From positions 20,413,582 to 20,477,581 of the forward strand of contig CP092879.1 of assembly GCA_030710605.1 (NCBI GenBank): a stretch of DNA of 64,000 nucleotides, written 5' to 3'. Positions 44,165-53,979 of the stretch are shown here, one piece after another (positions within the stretch are counted from its first letter, which is position 1; every line of letters starts with the position of its first letter). Origin of the DNA: Cordylochernes scorpioides (Eukaryota > Arthropoda > Arachnida > Pseudoscorpiones > Chernetidae). The notes under the pieces were generated by a model. That model saw only the letters and a program-made list of their open reading frames with translations. It searched no databases and was not told where the DNA came from. The translations under genes and the position numbers were made by a program.

Positions 44165-44664
44165 CTAGCGGACGTACCCGGCTTCGCCCGGGTTTTACCC
44201 GAGTAAAGGTTTGTCTAACGAATCTCTCGATAAAGTGAACATTTTTTCCCGGTCCCTTGAAAAATACTCGATAAGTTGAATAAAATCAATATTAATTGGT
44301 TCCCTCGGTAATTGGAAGTTAAAGGAATAGTATCTTGCCTTGGAATTGTATCATTATTCTTGTCTCAAATAAATTGCCGTGTCATCCTGAATTTTGTCTT
44401 TCCTAATTTTCTACATTACAAAATCATCGTATCATCATGATAATATTTAGAGCAGATTGTTGAATTATAACAGATAAATTAGAATATTTATCTTGATTAT
44501 TTTAAAGCGAAAAGTTATTTCAAAAATTTTATTTGCTAGAAACCTTCCCAGTACTATACTAAATAACTTCCCAAAGTTTCATGGCGTTCCAATGAGTAGT
44601 TTGGTCAGGCATAAAGGACAAACAGACACACACAGACACATACATTCATTTATATATATATAGA
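44165..44664 (-). mobile_element. Short complete Helitron C (500 bp)
   Basis: Minus strand: TCTATATATATATAAATG at 44664 and a hairpin CCCGGGCGAAGCCGGG, TACGTCCG, CTAG at 44165. Inserted between A and T in A2. Carries GTCTGTGTGTGTCTGTTTGT after its 5' end and no gene. Confidence 0.85.
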
Positions 44665-44699
44665 TAATATAAATGAGTTTTAAAAATTGTAAAAAAAAA

Positions 44700-44770
44700 T
44701 GCATCGGCTGGGAATCGAACCCGTGCCGCCCGCGTGGCAGGCGAGCATTCTACCACTGAATCACCGATTC
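44700..44770 (-). tRNA. tRNA-Gly(GCC), copy in Helitron A2
   Basis: Same 71-nt gene on the minus strand, with a few substitutions (one acceptor-stem base GAATCGG, T-stem change). The anticodon GCC is intact. Probably weakened. Confidence 0.75.
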
Positions 44771-44920
44771 TTATAAAAAAATGGCCATATTTGGGTATTC
44801 ATTCCATTCCGGATTATTCCGCGTAAAAAAGATGTTTTTCAAATAAAAAAAAAGAAATAGCCATCGGGGGAATTCTCGGGCGAAGCCGGGTCATACGTCT
44901 AGTATATATATATCCTATTA

Positions 44921-45573
44921 CGTCCCATAATTGCCTATCACTTGTACCCCGCCATACAGCTCTCCAGATATCTGTCCTCTCGCCTTTCACCCTTGATCCG
45001 ACCCTCTAACCCCCATTCTTTTAATAGCACCTCAGCCTTTATTCAAGAAATAAGAGCATTGAAACCACAACAAGATTTCACAATGTGCTCCTATGATGTC
45101 ACCTCCTTGTTTCTCTCTCTCCCACACAGCCTAATTATAGAAAACCTCCGTTCATTGCTTTCTTCGCACAGCATCCCGAACCCTGAAACAGAAGGAATCA
45201 TTTTAATGTTTGAATCATGTTTGGCAACATCTAACTTCAGCTTCGAAGATCAGCTTTTAAACAAATCTGTGGTTCACCTATGGGCAGCCCTTTATCCAAC
45301 ATTGCGGCAGAGCTCGTCGTGAGCGCCATTGACAGCTGGATTTTGGGACAGAAACATCTCCGAATAGAAGTTTGGAAAAGGGACCTGGACGACATATTTT
45401 GCATATGCCACAAGGATGACGCCCTATTGGTGTTAAAAACTCTAAATTCTTACCATACACGTCTCACTTTTACAATAGAACATGAGTCGCACAAAGTTCT
45501 GCCATATTTGGACATTCTTTTTATCAAACTGATGAATCATACCACACAACAGTTTATTATAAAAAATCCATAA
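44921..45573 (+). pseudogene. PLE-3 reverse transcriptase
   Basis: First frame: R-P-I-I-A-Y-H-L then M-C-S-Y-D-V-T-S-L-F-L-S-L. A frameshift near 45280 leads to M-G-S-P-L-S-N-I-A-A-E-L and the catalytic W-K-R-D-L-D-D-I-F-C-I. Two catalytic Asp are present but the Y of Y-x-D-D is D. Confidence 0.8.
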
Positions 45574-45919
45574 AACCATCCTATCTCCTTTTGACTCATA
45601 TAACCCAATAGGCCACAAACTTACAGTCGTCAGAACACTCACGAAAAGAATACATACGCACTGCTCCACCCCAGCTTTCAAAAAAATAGAAAAGAAAACC
45701 ATCAACAGTAATCTAACATCAAGAGGCTATCCACTTCCCTTTATACTTAGACATAGTTTTAACCCTTCCAAATACACTCAGCCCGAAGTAAACCGTAACA
45801 CCTGCATTATACCTTATTCTTTTGAAAATCAATCAATAGCCCACTCCCTTAAAAATTTGGTTTAAGAACCTTTTTCACCAACCAACTCTCAATAGGCCAA
45901 ATACTCCGGAACCCCATCA

Positions 45920-46316
45920 CCAGATCCAATACTAAGAAACGTCCCGACCAGCAACCATATGCCATTTACTCCATAGACTGCCAAGATTGCAACGCTAAAT
46001 ATGTGGGTGAGACTGGCCGATTCATTTATAACAGAATTTTTCCGAGCATAACAGAAATTTAATAAACAAAGATCCCAAATCTTTGATCTTTCAGCACACC
46101 TCAAAAACCGGCCATGCTTTTAACCTTTCCGACCCAATCTGTCAATACCATAACATCAGATCCAAACATCAAAGATTATTAATAGAATCCTTCGTCTCTC
46201 ATGATTTAAACAGCATTAACAGGCGTATAAAACTACCATCTCAGTACCATTCATTCAGGAAAAAACAGCCCAGCCCTTCCTTTCCACCAGATCCTTCCTC
46301 ATCTTCCCCAGTTTGA
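45920..46316 (+). pseudogene. PLE-3 GIY-YIG domain
   Basis: I-Y-S-I-D-C-Q-D-C and Y-V-G-E-T-G-R near 45970-46020, then stops and a frame change to the C-terminal part (L-N-S-I-N-R-R-I-K-L-P, 46083-46316). Broken. Confidence 0.75.
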
Positions 46317-46430
46317 CCTTCACAACCATAGCCCCATATGCCATATTCAATTTCTGTTTTGTTTGCATATAGATAGAATTTTACTTACGTCTAAATTTTC
46401 AAATATGTAAATTCATATATTATGTTATGA

Positions 46431-46511
46431 GTTGAATATTGTCAGTAATTCAAAGGCGAATCTGTACAGGGCAAGATGCCCTAATAAAGCTGTTTTGTTG
46501 TTGTTTTGTTG
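46431..46511 (+). mobile_element. 81-bp LINE tail with 15-bp target duplications
   Basis: TATATTATGTTATGA flanks it (46416-46430, 46512-46526). The insert is only the LINE 3' end (GGGCAAGATGCCCTAATAAAG) and a TTG-rich tail. Confidence 0.8.
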
Positions 46512-46697
46512 TATATTATGTTATGAAAATGTTTATTTTATTTTCGTTAGGTGTATGTAAATAATATTGTACTTCTATATATACTCTTTTTCTCTCATCT
46601 TACAGCTTGGCCTGTGGAAGGATTGAAAATATCCGAAAGCTTGCATAAAATTTCACGAATAAAGAAACGTATTGCTACCGTTTATTTTTATTTTATT

Positions 46698-47034
46698 TCA
46701 TATATATAAGTCAATGTCTGTCTGTTTCGCGATAAACTCAAAAACTACAGAACCAATTGGTACCAAATTTTGCATGTCGCTTTTTATAAACCTGAGGAAA
46801 TTTTTCGGCTGCATTTTGATTAGTATTTTTGGCTATTTCTTTTTTTCATTTGAAGAACTTTTTTTTACGCGGACTAATCCGGAATGGAATGAATACCTAA
46901 ATATGGCTATTTTTGAAAAGCATCGGTGGTTCAGTGGTAGAATGCTCGCCTGCCACGCGGGCGGCCCGGGTTCGATTCCCGGCCGATGCATTTTTTTTTT
47001 ACAATTTTTAAAACTCATTTATATTATCCCTATA
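46698..47034 (+). mobile_element. Helitron A3 segment with tRNA-Gly
   Basis: Starts TCATATATATAAGTCAATG and follows family A to AAACTCATTTATATTA, then is interrupted by a family B 5' end (TCCC) at 47035. No 3' end of its own is seen next to it. Confidence 0.7.
46920..46990 (+). tRNA. tRNA-Gly(GCC), copy in Helitron A3
   Basis: The most perfect copy: all four stems pair fully, A- and B-boxes are canonical and a run of 10 T follows 2 bases downstream. It is expected to be transcribable by Pol III. Confidence 0.93.
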
Positions 47035-47560
47035 TGTAGTCACGACCGTCTTTCCTCATCGGCCTCTGTCACGGATGCGCGCGCACAGGGAGGTCACGTG
47101 CTCGCCGGCAGCCAATAAAAATTAAAAAAAACTCCCTCGAGCCGGATTTGAACCAGCGACCTAAGGATCACCGTTGTAACATCTACAGTCCTCCGCTCTG
47201 CCAACTGAGCTATCGAGGGATACAAACTGTATGAATAAGTTTACCTTATAAAGTCAACTAATCCAATTTCTACACAAAATGTACTCATACATATATATGG
47301 TAATTTAAACCAACAACCCCATATTGTGTATATAACTTATAATAAGATTTAATGTTGTATAATTGAAACACATCTGTAAATGATTATACGTATTATTGAC
47401 ATGTGTCTTTACATCATCATATGTAATGTAATTTGTACAAACTGAGGATAAATAAATAAAATCTGTAATAGATTAAAAGTTGAGCTAAGCAAGAGATAGA
47501 AGTCATGACGTCAAAATCGAGATAGATTTGGAATGCCCACAACAAGGTCTAAAAATGGAC
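47035..47560 (+). mobile_element. Helitron B1 with tRNA-Tyr
   Basis: Starts TCCCTATATGTAGTCACGACC and continues with GGATGCGCGCGCACAGGGAG and GTCACGTGCTCGCCGG, an antisense tRNA-Tyr gene and a flank (CAAAATGTACTCATAC) matching the BEL target site. The 3' end was not found; the right limit is approximate. Confidence 0.65.
47133..47220 (-). tRNA. tRNA-Tyr(GTA) with 14-nt intron
   Basis: Minus strand 88 nt: acceptor TCCCTCG/CGAGGGA, A-box TAGCTCAGTTGG, anticodon GTA in CTGTAG, intron of about 14 nt (ATGTTACAACGGTG), then ATCCTTAGG and B-box GGTTCAAATCC. Metazoan tRNA-Tyr genes normally have an intron at this place. B-box has A for G (GGTTCAAAT). Confidence 0.92.
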
Positions 47561-48185
47561 CAGACCACCCACACTGTTCACATGTGGTGGAATGCAGAGC
47601 CCCCTCTCACACCTGGTGACATGAAAAGCCCCCTTTCTCAGAAACGCCCCTGGCGCATAAGGCCCCCCCCCCGTCTTTAACCTATAAATACAATCACTTT
47701 ACAGTCATTTTACAGTTAGTTCACCCTCAGTGCAAGCCCGCGTCGGTCGTACCTCATGTCGATCTCATCTAACATGTAGTTAGTAAGAACTCTTCTATCT
47801 CCCTCTTTCGCTCCTAGCTCAACTTTTATCTGTTCACGGAACTTTCTTAGTGCAACTGTGTCTTCGTTTTTGTGTGAACATTCCCAAGCTTTCCACTCTG
47901 CCTCGACCACGACTGCCTGTACTCTGTGAGAACTTTTAAAGGACTTACAAAGTGCAGAGAGGTACTGGAAAACTCACCACATCCTGACTGTTCCTTTCGG
48001 TCAACACTTTATCATCACAAAGTTAATCGACAGGATTCTACAAGATTTACCAGGACTTCAACTTATTTCAGTGAGTCGAGAGGATATCTATACAAGAAGC
48101 TTACCAGAACTTCACCTCATTACAGCTAGTCGACAGGATTCTACAAGAGCTACCAGGACATCATCTTATTACATATATTATATTA
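47560..48185 (+). promoter_or_regulatory. LTR- or promoter-like unit with TATA box
   Basis: GC-richer segment with a run of C residues, CCTATAAATAC near 47681 and three diverged repeats containing TCGACAGGAT or TCGAGAGGAT at 48025-48145, the same wording as the tandem units in the LTRs at 753 and 3249. Suggests a solo LTR of a related element. A minus ORF of 64 codons here is not convincing. Confidence 0.4.
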
Positions 48186-48197
48186 TATTATATTATC

Positions 48198-49015
48198 AAC
48201 CTTTATAGTCACGACCGTCATGGGTTCTGTCACGGATGCGCGCGCATCATCATTATGATCATTATCATTATCTAATGATAATAATAATAATAATTATTAT
48301 TATTATTATATTATTATTATTATTATCAACATATTATCTTATGATAATTATTATTATTATCAACACATATAGTCTTTCCTCATCGCTGTCCTCAATTCCT
48401 CATGTCACGGATGCGCGCGCATCATCATTATGATCATTATCATTATCTAATGATAATAATAATAATTATTATTATTATATTATTATTATTATCAACATAT
48501 ATAGTCACGACCGTCATGGGTTCTGTCACGGATGCGCGCGCATCATCATTATGATCATTATCATTATCTAATGATAATAATAATAATAATAATAATTATT
48601 ATTATTATATTATTATTATTATCCATCAACATACATCAACATATCAACATATATAGTCACGACCGTCATGGGTTCTGTCACGGATGCGCGCGCATCATCA
48701 TTATGATCATTATCATTATCTAATGATAATAATGATAATAATAATAATAATTATTATTATTATTATTATTATTATATTATTATTATTATCCATCAACATA
48801 CATCAACATATATAGTCACGACCGTCTGTCGACCTCATGTCACGGATGCGCGCGCATCATCATTATGATCATTATATCATTATCTAATGATAATAATAAT
48901 AATTATTATTATAATCAACATATATAGTCACGACCGTCTGTCGACCTCATGTCACGGATGCGCGCGCATCATCATTATGATCATTATATCATTATCTAAT
49001 GATAATAATAATTAT
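48198..49015 (+). repeat. Minisatellite built from Helitron B 5' ends, block 1
   Basis: Six units of 110-165 bp, each AGTCACGACCGTC...CACGGATGCGCGCGCATC then TCATTATGATCATTATC, an inverted repeat ATTATCATTATCTAATGATAAT-type core and (AAT)n(ATT)n. The start is that of family B Helitrons. Encoded ORFs are Ile/His runs and not genes. Confidence 0.85.
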
Positions 49016-49017
49016 TA

Positions 49018-49371
49018 TCTATATATATAAAATTGAATGTCTGTCTGTCTGTTTGTCTGTCTGTTTGTTTGTACTCTATAGATTCAAAAACCATACATCC
49101 AATCGCCGTGAAATTTTGGGATATTATTAGGTATATCACCGGGAAGGTTTTAGAAAAATAATTTCATGAATATCTTGAATATCCTTAGAGTTATTTGCAG
49201 ATTTGTAGATTTAACTCGTAAGCAGCGCCCCCATTGTGACGATGATAACAAGTTTTCTTATCACTAAGTTTGTTATCTTAAATATTATTTATCAACAGTA
49301 AGATTATCTCAGGATGACACGGCAATGTGACACGGGAAAAAATGTTCACTAGATAAAACTATGATTTTCTA
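49018..49371 (+). mobile_element. Helitron D1, 5' part
   Basis: Starts TCTATATATATAAAATTGAATGTCTG; about 95% like 50336-50760. Passes into the 32-bp minisatellite; its 3' end is missing. Confidence 0.65.
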
Positions 49372-49975
49372 TATGATATAAAAAGCCAACAATGAAGAGT
49401 GAATGTAATATAAAAAGTCAACAATGAAGAATGAATGTAAGATAAAAAGCCAACAATGAAGAGTGAATGTAATATAAAAAGCCAACAATGAAGAATGAAT
49501 GTAAGATAAAAAGCCAACAATGAAGAGTGAATGTAAGATAAAAAGCAACAATGAATAGTAAATGTAATATAAAAAGCCAACAATGAAGAATGAATGTAAG
49601 ATAAAAAGCCAACAATGAAGAGTAAATATAATATAAAAAGCCAACAATGAAGAGTGAATGTAAGATAAAAAGCCAACAATGAAGAGTGAATGTAATATAA
49701 AAAGCCAACAATGAAGAATGAATGTAAGATAAAAAGCCAACAATGAAGAGTGAATGTAATATAAAAAGCCAACAATGAAGAATGAATGTAAGATAAAAAG
49801 CCAACAATGAAGAGTGAATGTAATATAAAAAGCCAACAATGAAGAATGAATGTAAGATAAAAAGCCAACAATGAAGAGTGAATGTAAGATAAAAAGCAAA
49901 CAATGAAGAGTAAATGTAATATAAAAGTCAACAATGAAGAATGAATGTAAGATAAAAAGCCAACAATGAAGAGTA
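49372..49975. repeat. 32-bp minisatellite, about 19 units
   Basis: Unit ATAAAAAGCCAACAATGAAG followed by AGTGAATGTAAT, alternating with an AATGAATGTAAG variant, so a 64-bp dimer is the higher-order period. All three minus frames are open because the unit has no stop there and 32 is not a multiple of 3. Confidence 0.92.
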
Positions 49976-49987
49976 GATCTCTATATC

Positions 49988-50335
49988 TCTATATATATAT
50001 ATAAAAGTCAATTTCTGTCTGTCTGTCTGTTTCGCGATAAACTCAAAAACTACTGAACCAATTGGTACCATATTTTGCATGTCGCTTTTTATAAACCTGA
50101 GGAAAATTTTCGGCTGCATTTTGATTAGTTTTTTGGCTATTTCTTTTTTTTTTCATTTGAAGAACTTTTTTTACGCGGACTAATCCGGAATGGAATGAAT
50201 ACCTAAATATGGCCATTTTTTAAAGCATCGATGGTTCAGTGGTAGAATGCTCGCCTGCCACGCGGGCGGCCCGGGTTCGATTCCCGGCCGATGCATTTTT
50301 TTTTTTTTTACAATTTTTAAAACTCTTTTATATTA
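49988..50335 (+). mobile_element. Helitron A4 segment with tRNA-Gly
   Basis: TCTATATATATATATAAAAG start, family A sequence, tRNA-Gly, and the end AAACTCTTTTATATTA, followed directly by the 5' end of Helitron D2. Confidence 0.7.
50225..50295 (+). tRNA. tRNA-Gly(GCC), copy in Helitron A4
   Basis: 71 nt; one acceptor mismatch (GCATCGA), otherwise intact, anticodon GCC, followed by a T run. Confidence 0.88.
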
Positions 50336-51091
50336 TCTTAAATATATATAATTGAATGTCTGTCTGTCTGTACTCTATAGATTCAAAAACCATACATCCA
50401 ATCGCCGTGAAATTTTGGGATATTATTAAGTATATCACCGGGAAGGTTTTTGAAAAATAATTTCATGAATATCTTGAATATCCTTAGAGTTATTTGCAGA
50501 TTTGTAGATTTAACTCGCAAGCAGCGCCCCCATTGTGACGATGATAACAAGTTTTCTTATCACTAAGTTTGTTATCTTAAATATTATTTATCAAAAGTAA
50601 GATTATCTCAGGATGACACGGCAATTTATTTGCGACAAGAATAATGATACAATTCCAAGGCGAAGATATTATTCCTTTAACTTCCAATTACCGAGGGAAC
50701 CAATTAATATTGATTTTATTCAACTTATCGAGTATTTCTCAAGGGACCGGGAAAAAATGTTCACTAGATAAAACTATGATTTTCTAATGTAGAAAATTAG
50801 GAAATACAAAATTCAGGATGACAAGGCACACAGGGACCGGGAAAAAATGTTCACTTTATCGAGAGATTCAAATTTACGAGTTTCAAATTATCAAAATATA
50901 TCTTTTTTATTTTTTAATAAGTTTTTAGAGAATTGTTTTAACAAATGTTCGCTAGACAAACCTTTACTCGGGTAAAACCCCGGGCGAAGCCGAGTACGTT
51001 TTATAAGTTTAAAGAGAATTGTTTTAACAAATGTTCGTTAGACAAACATTCACTCGGGTAAAACCCGGGCGAAGCCGGGCGGGTCCGCTAG
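50336..51091 (+). mobile_element. Helitron D2 with repeated 3' end
   Basis: Starts TCTTAAATATATATAATTG and ends GGGCGAAGCCGGGCGGGTCCGCTAG at 51091. The terminal hairpin module (ACTCGGGTAAAACCC...) occurs twice in a row, at about 50966-50996 and 51050-51079. Confidence 0.75.
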
Positions 51092-51109
51092 TATAACATA
51101 TATATTTTT

Positions 51110-51291
51110 TTTAAATAAGTTTTTAGAGAATTGTTTTAACAAATGTTCGCTAGACAAACCTTTACTCGGGTAAAACCCCGGGCGAAGCCGAGTACGTTTT
51201 ATTAAGTTTTAAAGATAATTGTTTTAACAAATGTTCGTTAGACAAACATTCACTCGGGTAAAACCCGGGCGAAGCCGGGCACATCCGCTAG
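51110..51291 (+). mobile_element. Second tandem Helitron 3'-end duplex
   Basis: Another pair of the same 3' modules, ending CATCCGCTAG at 51291. No 5' end is attached, so four 3' hairpins stand in a row in 330 bp. Confidence 0.7.
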
Positions 51292-51299
51292 TTTTTATT

Positions 51300-52365
51300 A
51301 TATTATTAACAACATATCAACATATATAGTCACGACCGTCTGTCGACCTCATGTCACGGATGCGCGCGCATCATCATTATGATCATTATATCATTATCTA
51401 ATGATAATAATAATAATAATTATTATTATATTATTATTATTATCAACATATATAGTCACGACCGTCTGTCGACCTCATGTCACGGATGCGCGCGCATCAT
51501 CATTATGATCATTATATCATTATCTAATGATAATAATAATTATTATTTTTATTATATTATTAACAACATATCAACATATATAGTCACGACCGTCTGTCGA
51601 CCTCATGTCACGGATGCGCGCGCATCATCATTATGATCATCATATCATTATCTAATGATAATAATAATAATAATTATTATTATATTATTATTATTATCAA
51701 CATATATAGTCACGACCGTCTGTCGACCTCATGTCACGGATGCGCGCGCATCATCATTATGATCATTATATCATTATCTAATGATAATAATAATTATTAT
51801 TATTATATTATTATTATTATCAACATATATAGTCACGACCGTCTTTCCTCATGTCACGGATGCGCGCGCATCATCATTATGATCATTATCATTATCTAAT
51901 GATAATAATAATAATTATTACAATTATATTATTATTATTATTATTATAATCAACATATATAGTCACGACCCCCGTCTTTCCTCATGTCACGGATGTGCGC
52001 GCATCATCATTATGATCATTATATCATTATCTAATGATAATAATAATAATTATTATTATTATATTATTATTTATTATTATCAACATATATAGTCACGACC
52101 GTCATGGGTTCTGTCACGGATGCGCGCGCATCATTATTATGATCATTATCATTATCTAATGATAATAATAATAATAATAATAATTATTATTATTATTATT
52201 ATTATATATTATTATTATTATCCATCCATCAACATATATAGTCACGACCGTCATGGGTTCTGTCACGGATGCGCGCGCATCATCATTATGATAATTATCA
52301 TTATCTAATGATAAAAAAGAAATAATAATAATTATTATTATTATATTATTATTATTATCCATCCA
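51300..52365 (+). repeat. Minisatellite built from Helitron B 5' ends, block 2
   Basis: Eight units plus the start of B2, about 125-150 bp each, same composition as block 1. Unit variants (CATGGGTTC versus CTGTCGACC after ACCGT) are interspersed in both blocks. Confidence 0.85.
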
Positions 52366-52903
52366 TTATATATATAGTCACGACCGTCATGGGCCGGGCC
52401 GGTTCTGTCACGGATGCGCGCGCACAGGGAGGTCACGTGCTCGCCGGCAGCCAACGGGCGCGCGCCGCCGGCATTACGTCATAGATTATAAACACTAGGT
52501 AATACGGCCAAATAAAAAAATAGTGTGTGATAAGGCACAATTTGGATTATCTACTTATATAATTGCCTTATTCTCTCTGTGTGAAGTTCACTGTGTGAAG
52601 TTCACGGATAGATTTTGGTCAGAATGGATAAAATAAAAAAAGTGTCAAGGGATGGGAATCGAACCCACGACCTTCCGCTTACCGGGCAGATGCCATGACC
52701 ACTAGGCTACCTGGACATATTTTTCCGTTCACATTTTTATTTATATATTTTCAAGACACACACAGTTTGGGGCGGGACGTTTCACAAGAGAGACATCCAC
52801 GGCGCCAATTTATAATTGTAACGAATGGTATTTTAATTAAAACATTTTTAAAATATATACGCACTTGGGTAAAACCCGGGTGTTGCCCGGGCCATTCGTC
52901 TAG
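52366..52903 (+). mobile_element. Helitron B2 with tRNA-Thr-like gene
   Basis: Family B head (AGTCACGACCGTC... GTCACGTGCTCGCC) and 3' end CCCGGGTGTTGCCCGGGCC...CTAG at 52903. The interior holds a tRNA-like gene on the minus strand. Confidence 0.75.
52643..52717 (-). tRNA. tRNA-Thr(GGT)-like gene
   Basis: 75 nt cloverleaf: acceptor TGTCCAG/CTTGACA (one mismatch), A-box TAGCCTAGTGG, anticodon stem TCTGC/GCGGA with loop CCGGTAA (GGT), B-box GGTTCGATTCC. Position 33 is C instead of the nearly universal U, so it may be non-functional or mis-assigned. Confidence 0.6.
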
Positions 52904-53305
52904 TATATATATATATATAGTCACGAGAGTCTTTCCTGATCAGTCAGTCATTGGCCGGCCGCCTCTGTCACGGATGCGCGCGCACAGGGAGGTCACGTGC
53001 TCGCCGGCAGCCAACGGGCGCGCGCCGCCGGCTGCCAACGGGCGCGCGCCGCCGGCAGGGGGGGGACATTACGTCACTCAAGGTCACCTACGCGCCAACG
53101 ATGACACGTGATCGTAGCCGTCCAATAGGAGGGCGCCGGCCATCCGTGACAGAGGCGGCCTATGACTGATTGATTAGGATTAGGATATGCATTTATTTAA
53201 GGCGCCAATTTATAATTGTAACAAATAGTATTTGAATAAAAACATTCAATCGGGTAAAACACGGGCATTGTGTGTGTGTGTGTTGTGCCCGGGTCATTCG
53301 GCTAG
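52904..53305 (+). mobile_element. Helitron B3 with (TG)n-expanded 3' hairpin loop
   Basis: Head TATATAGTCACGAGAGTC; ends CGGGTCATTCGGCTAG at 53305. The terminal hairpin CGGGCA...TGCCCG has a (TG)n run in its loop. Contains direct copies of GCCAACGGGCGCGCGCCGCC. Confidence 0.7.
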
Positions 53306-53715
53306 TAATATATATAGTCACGACCGTCTTTCCTCATCGGCCTCTGTCACGGATGCGCGCGCATCAACCAAAAAAAAAACTCCCTCGAGCCGGATTTGAA
53401 CCAGCGACCTAAGGATCACCGCTTAATTACATCTACAGTCCTCCGCTCTGCCAACTGAGCTATCGAGGGATACAAACCGATGATTAAGTTTACCTTATAA
53501 AGTCAACTAATCCTATTTCTACACAAAATGTACTCATACCTAACTAATAAATTAAGATTTTGAACAAATACTTATATAATTTCTCACATATTAATAAAGA
53601 TATATTTATATTTTGAAAATAGAACAATCCAAATTTAAAATCATTAGATAAAAAAAGGCAAATATTGGCAAATACATCTCTTATTCAATTCAATATATAT
53701 GCCTTTTTATTATTA
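53306..53715 (+). mobile_element. Helitron B4 with tRNA-Tyr
   Basis: Head AGTCACGACCGTC...GATGCGCGCGCATC, antisense tRNA-Tyr, then CAAAATGTACTCATAC and AT-rich sequence up to the next family B start at 53716. Confidence 0.7.
53381..53470 (-). tRNA. tRNA-Tyr(GTA) with 16-nt intron
   Basis: Same as 47133-47220 except that the intron is two bases longer and partly different (ATGTAATTAAGCGGTG). Exons identical, GTA anticodon intact. Confidence 0.9.
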
Positions 53716-53826
53716 TCCCTATATATAGTCACGACCGTCTTTCCTCATCGGCCTCTGTCACGGATGCGCGCGCACAAGGAGGTCACGTGCTCGCCGGCAG
53801 CCAATAAAAAAATAAAAAATAAAAAC

Positions 53827-53914
53827 TCCCTCGAGCCGGGTTTGAACCAGCGACCTAAGGATCACCGTTGTAACATCTACAGTCCTCAGCTCCGCCAACT
53901 GAGCTATCGAGGGA
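53827..53914 (-). tRNA. tRNA-Tyr(GTA) with 14-nt intron, copy 3
   Basis: 88 nt, three substitutions relative to copy 1 (in the D stem, anticodon-stem side and T stem). Anticodon and boxes are recognisable; probably still folds. Confidence 0.85.
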
Positions 53915-53979
53915 TACAAACTGTATGAATAAGTTTACCTTATAAAGTCAACTAATCATATTTCTACACAAAATGTACT

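Larger units (their letters stand above)
42627..44902 (-). mobile_element. Helitron A2 (minus) with 3' termini at both ends, containing mariner and Helitron C
   Basis: 42627-42666 and 44863-44902 are identical 40-bp inverted copies of the family A 3' end (CTAGACGTATGACC...). Between them lie A2 sequence, a mariner at 42791-44098, Helitron C at 44165-44664 and tRNA-Gly (minus). The normal 5' TC end is absent, replaced by the inverted 3' end. Flanks are A and T. Confidence 0.75.
44914..46697 (+). mobile_element. Penelope-like element PLE-3
   Basis: RT from about 44921 and GIY-YIG to about 46260, then a 3' tail with CTGTGGA, AGGAT/ATCC stem and GAAAGCTTGC (46611-46640) and GAATAAAGAAACG. The N-terminal part of the RT is missing. 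An 81-bp LINE tail is inserted at 46431-46511. Confidence 0.82.

Noticed and set aside
49359..49934. Three overlapping 160-191-codon minus ORFs with repeated hydrophobic peptide
   Set aside because: They are the three frames of a 32-bp minisatellite lacking stops on that strand; no coding signal.
48236..52362. Several ORFs of Ile/His/Asn runs
   Set aside because: Translation of the (AAT)n/(ATT)n and CATTATGATCATTATC units of the Helitron-derived arrays.
48198..52365. CRISPR-like array
   Set aside because: Units are contiguous diverged repeats without constant spacers, in a eukaryotic, Helitron-derived context.
52695..53169. GC-rich ORFs of 138 and 72 codons
   Set aside because: They cross a tRNA-like gene, a Helitron end and the GC-rich heads of family B Helitrons, and show no domain.
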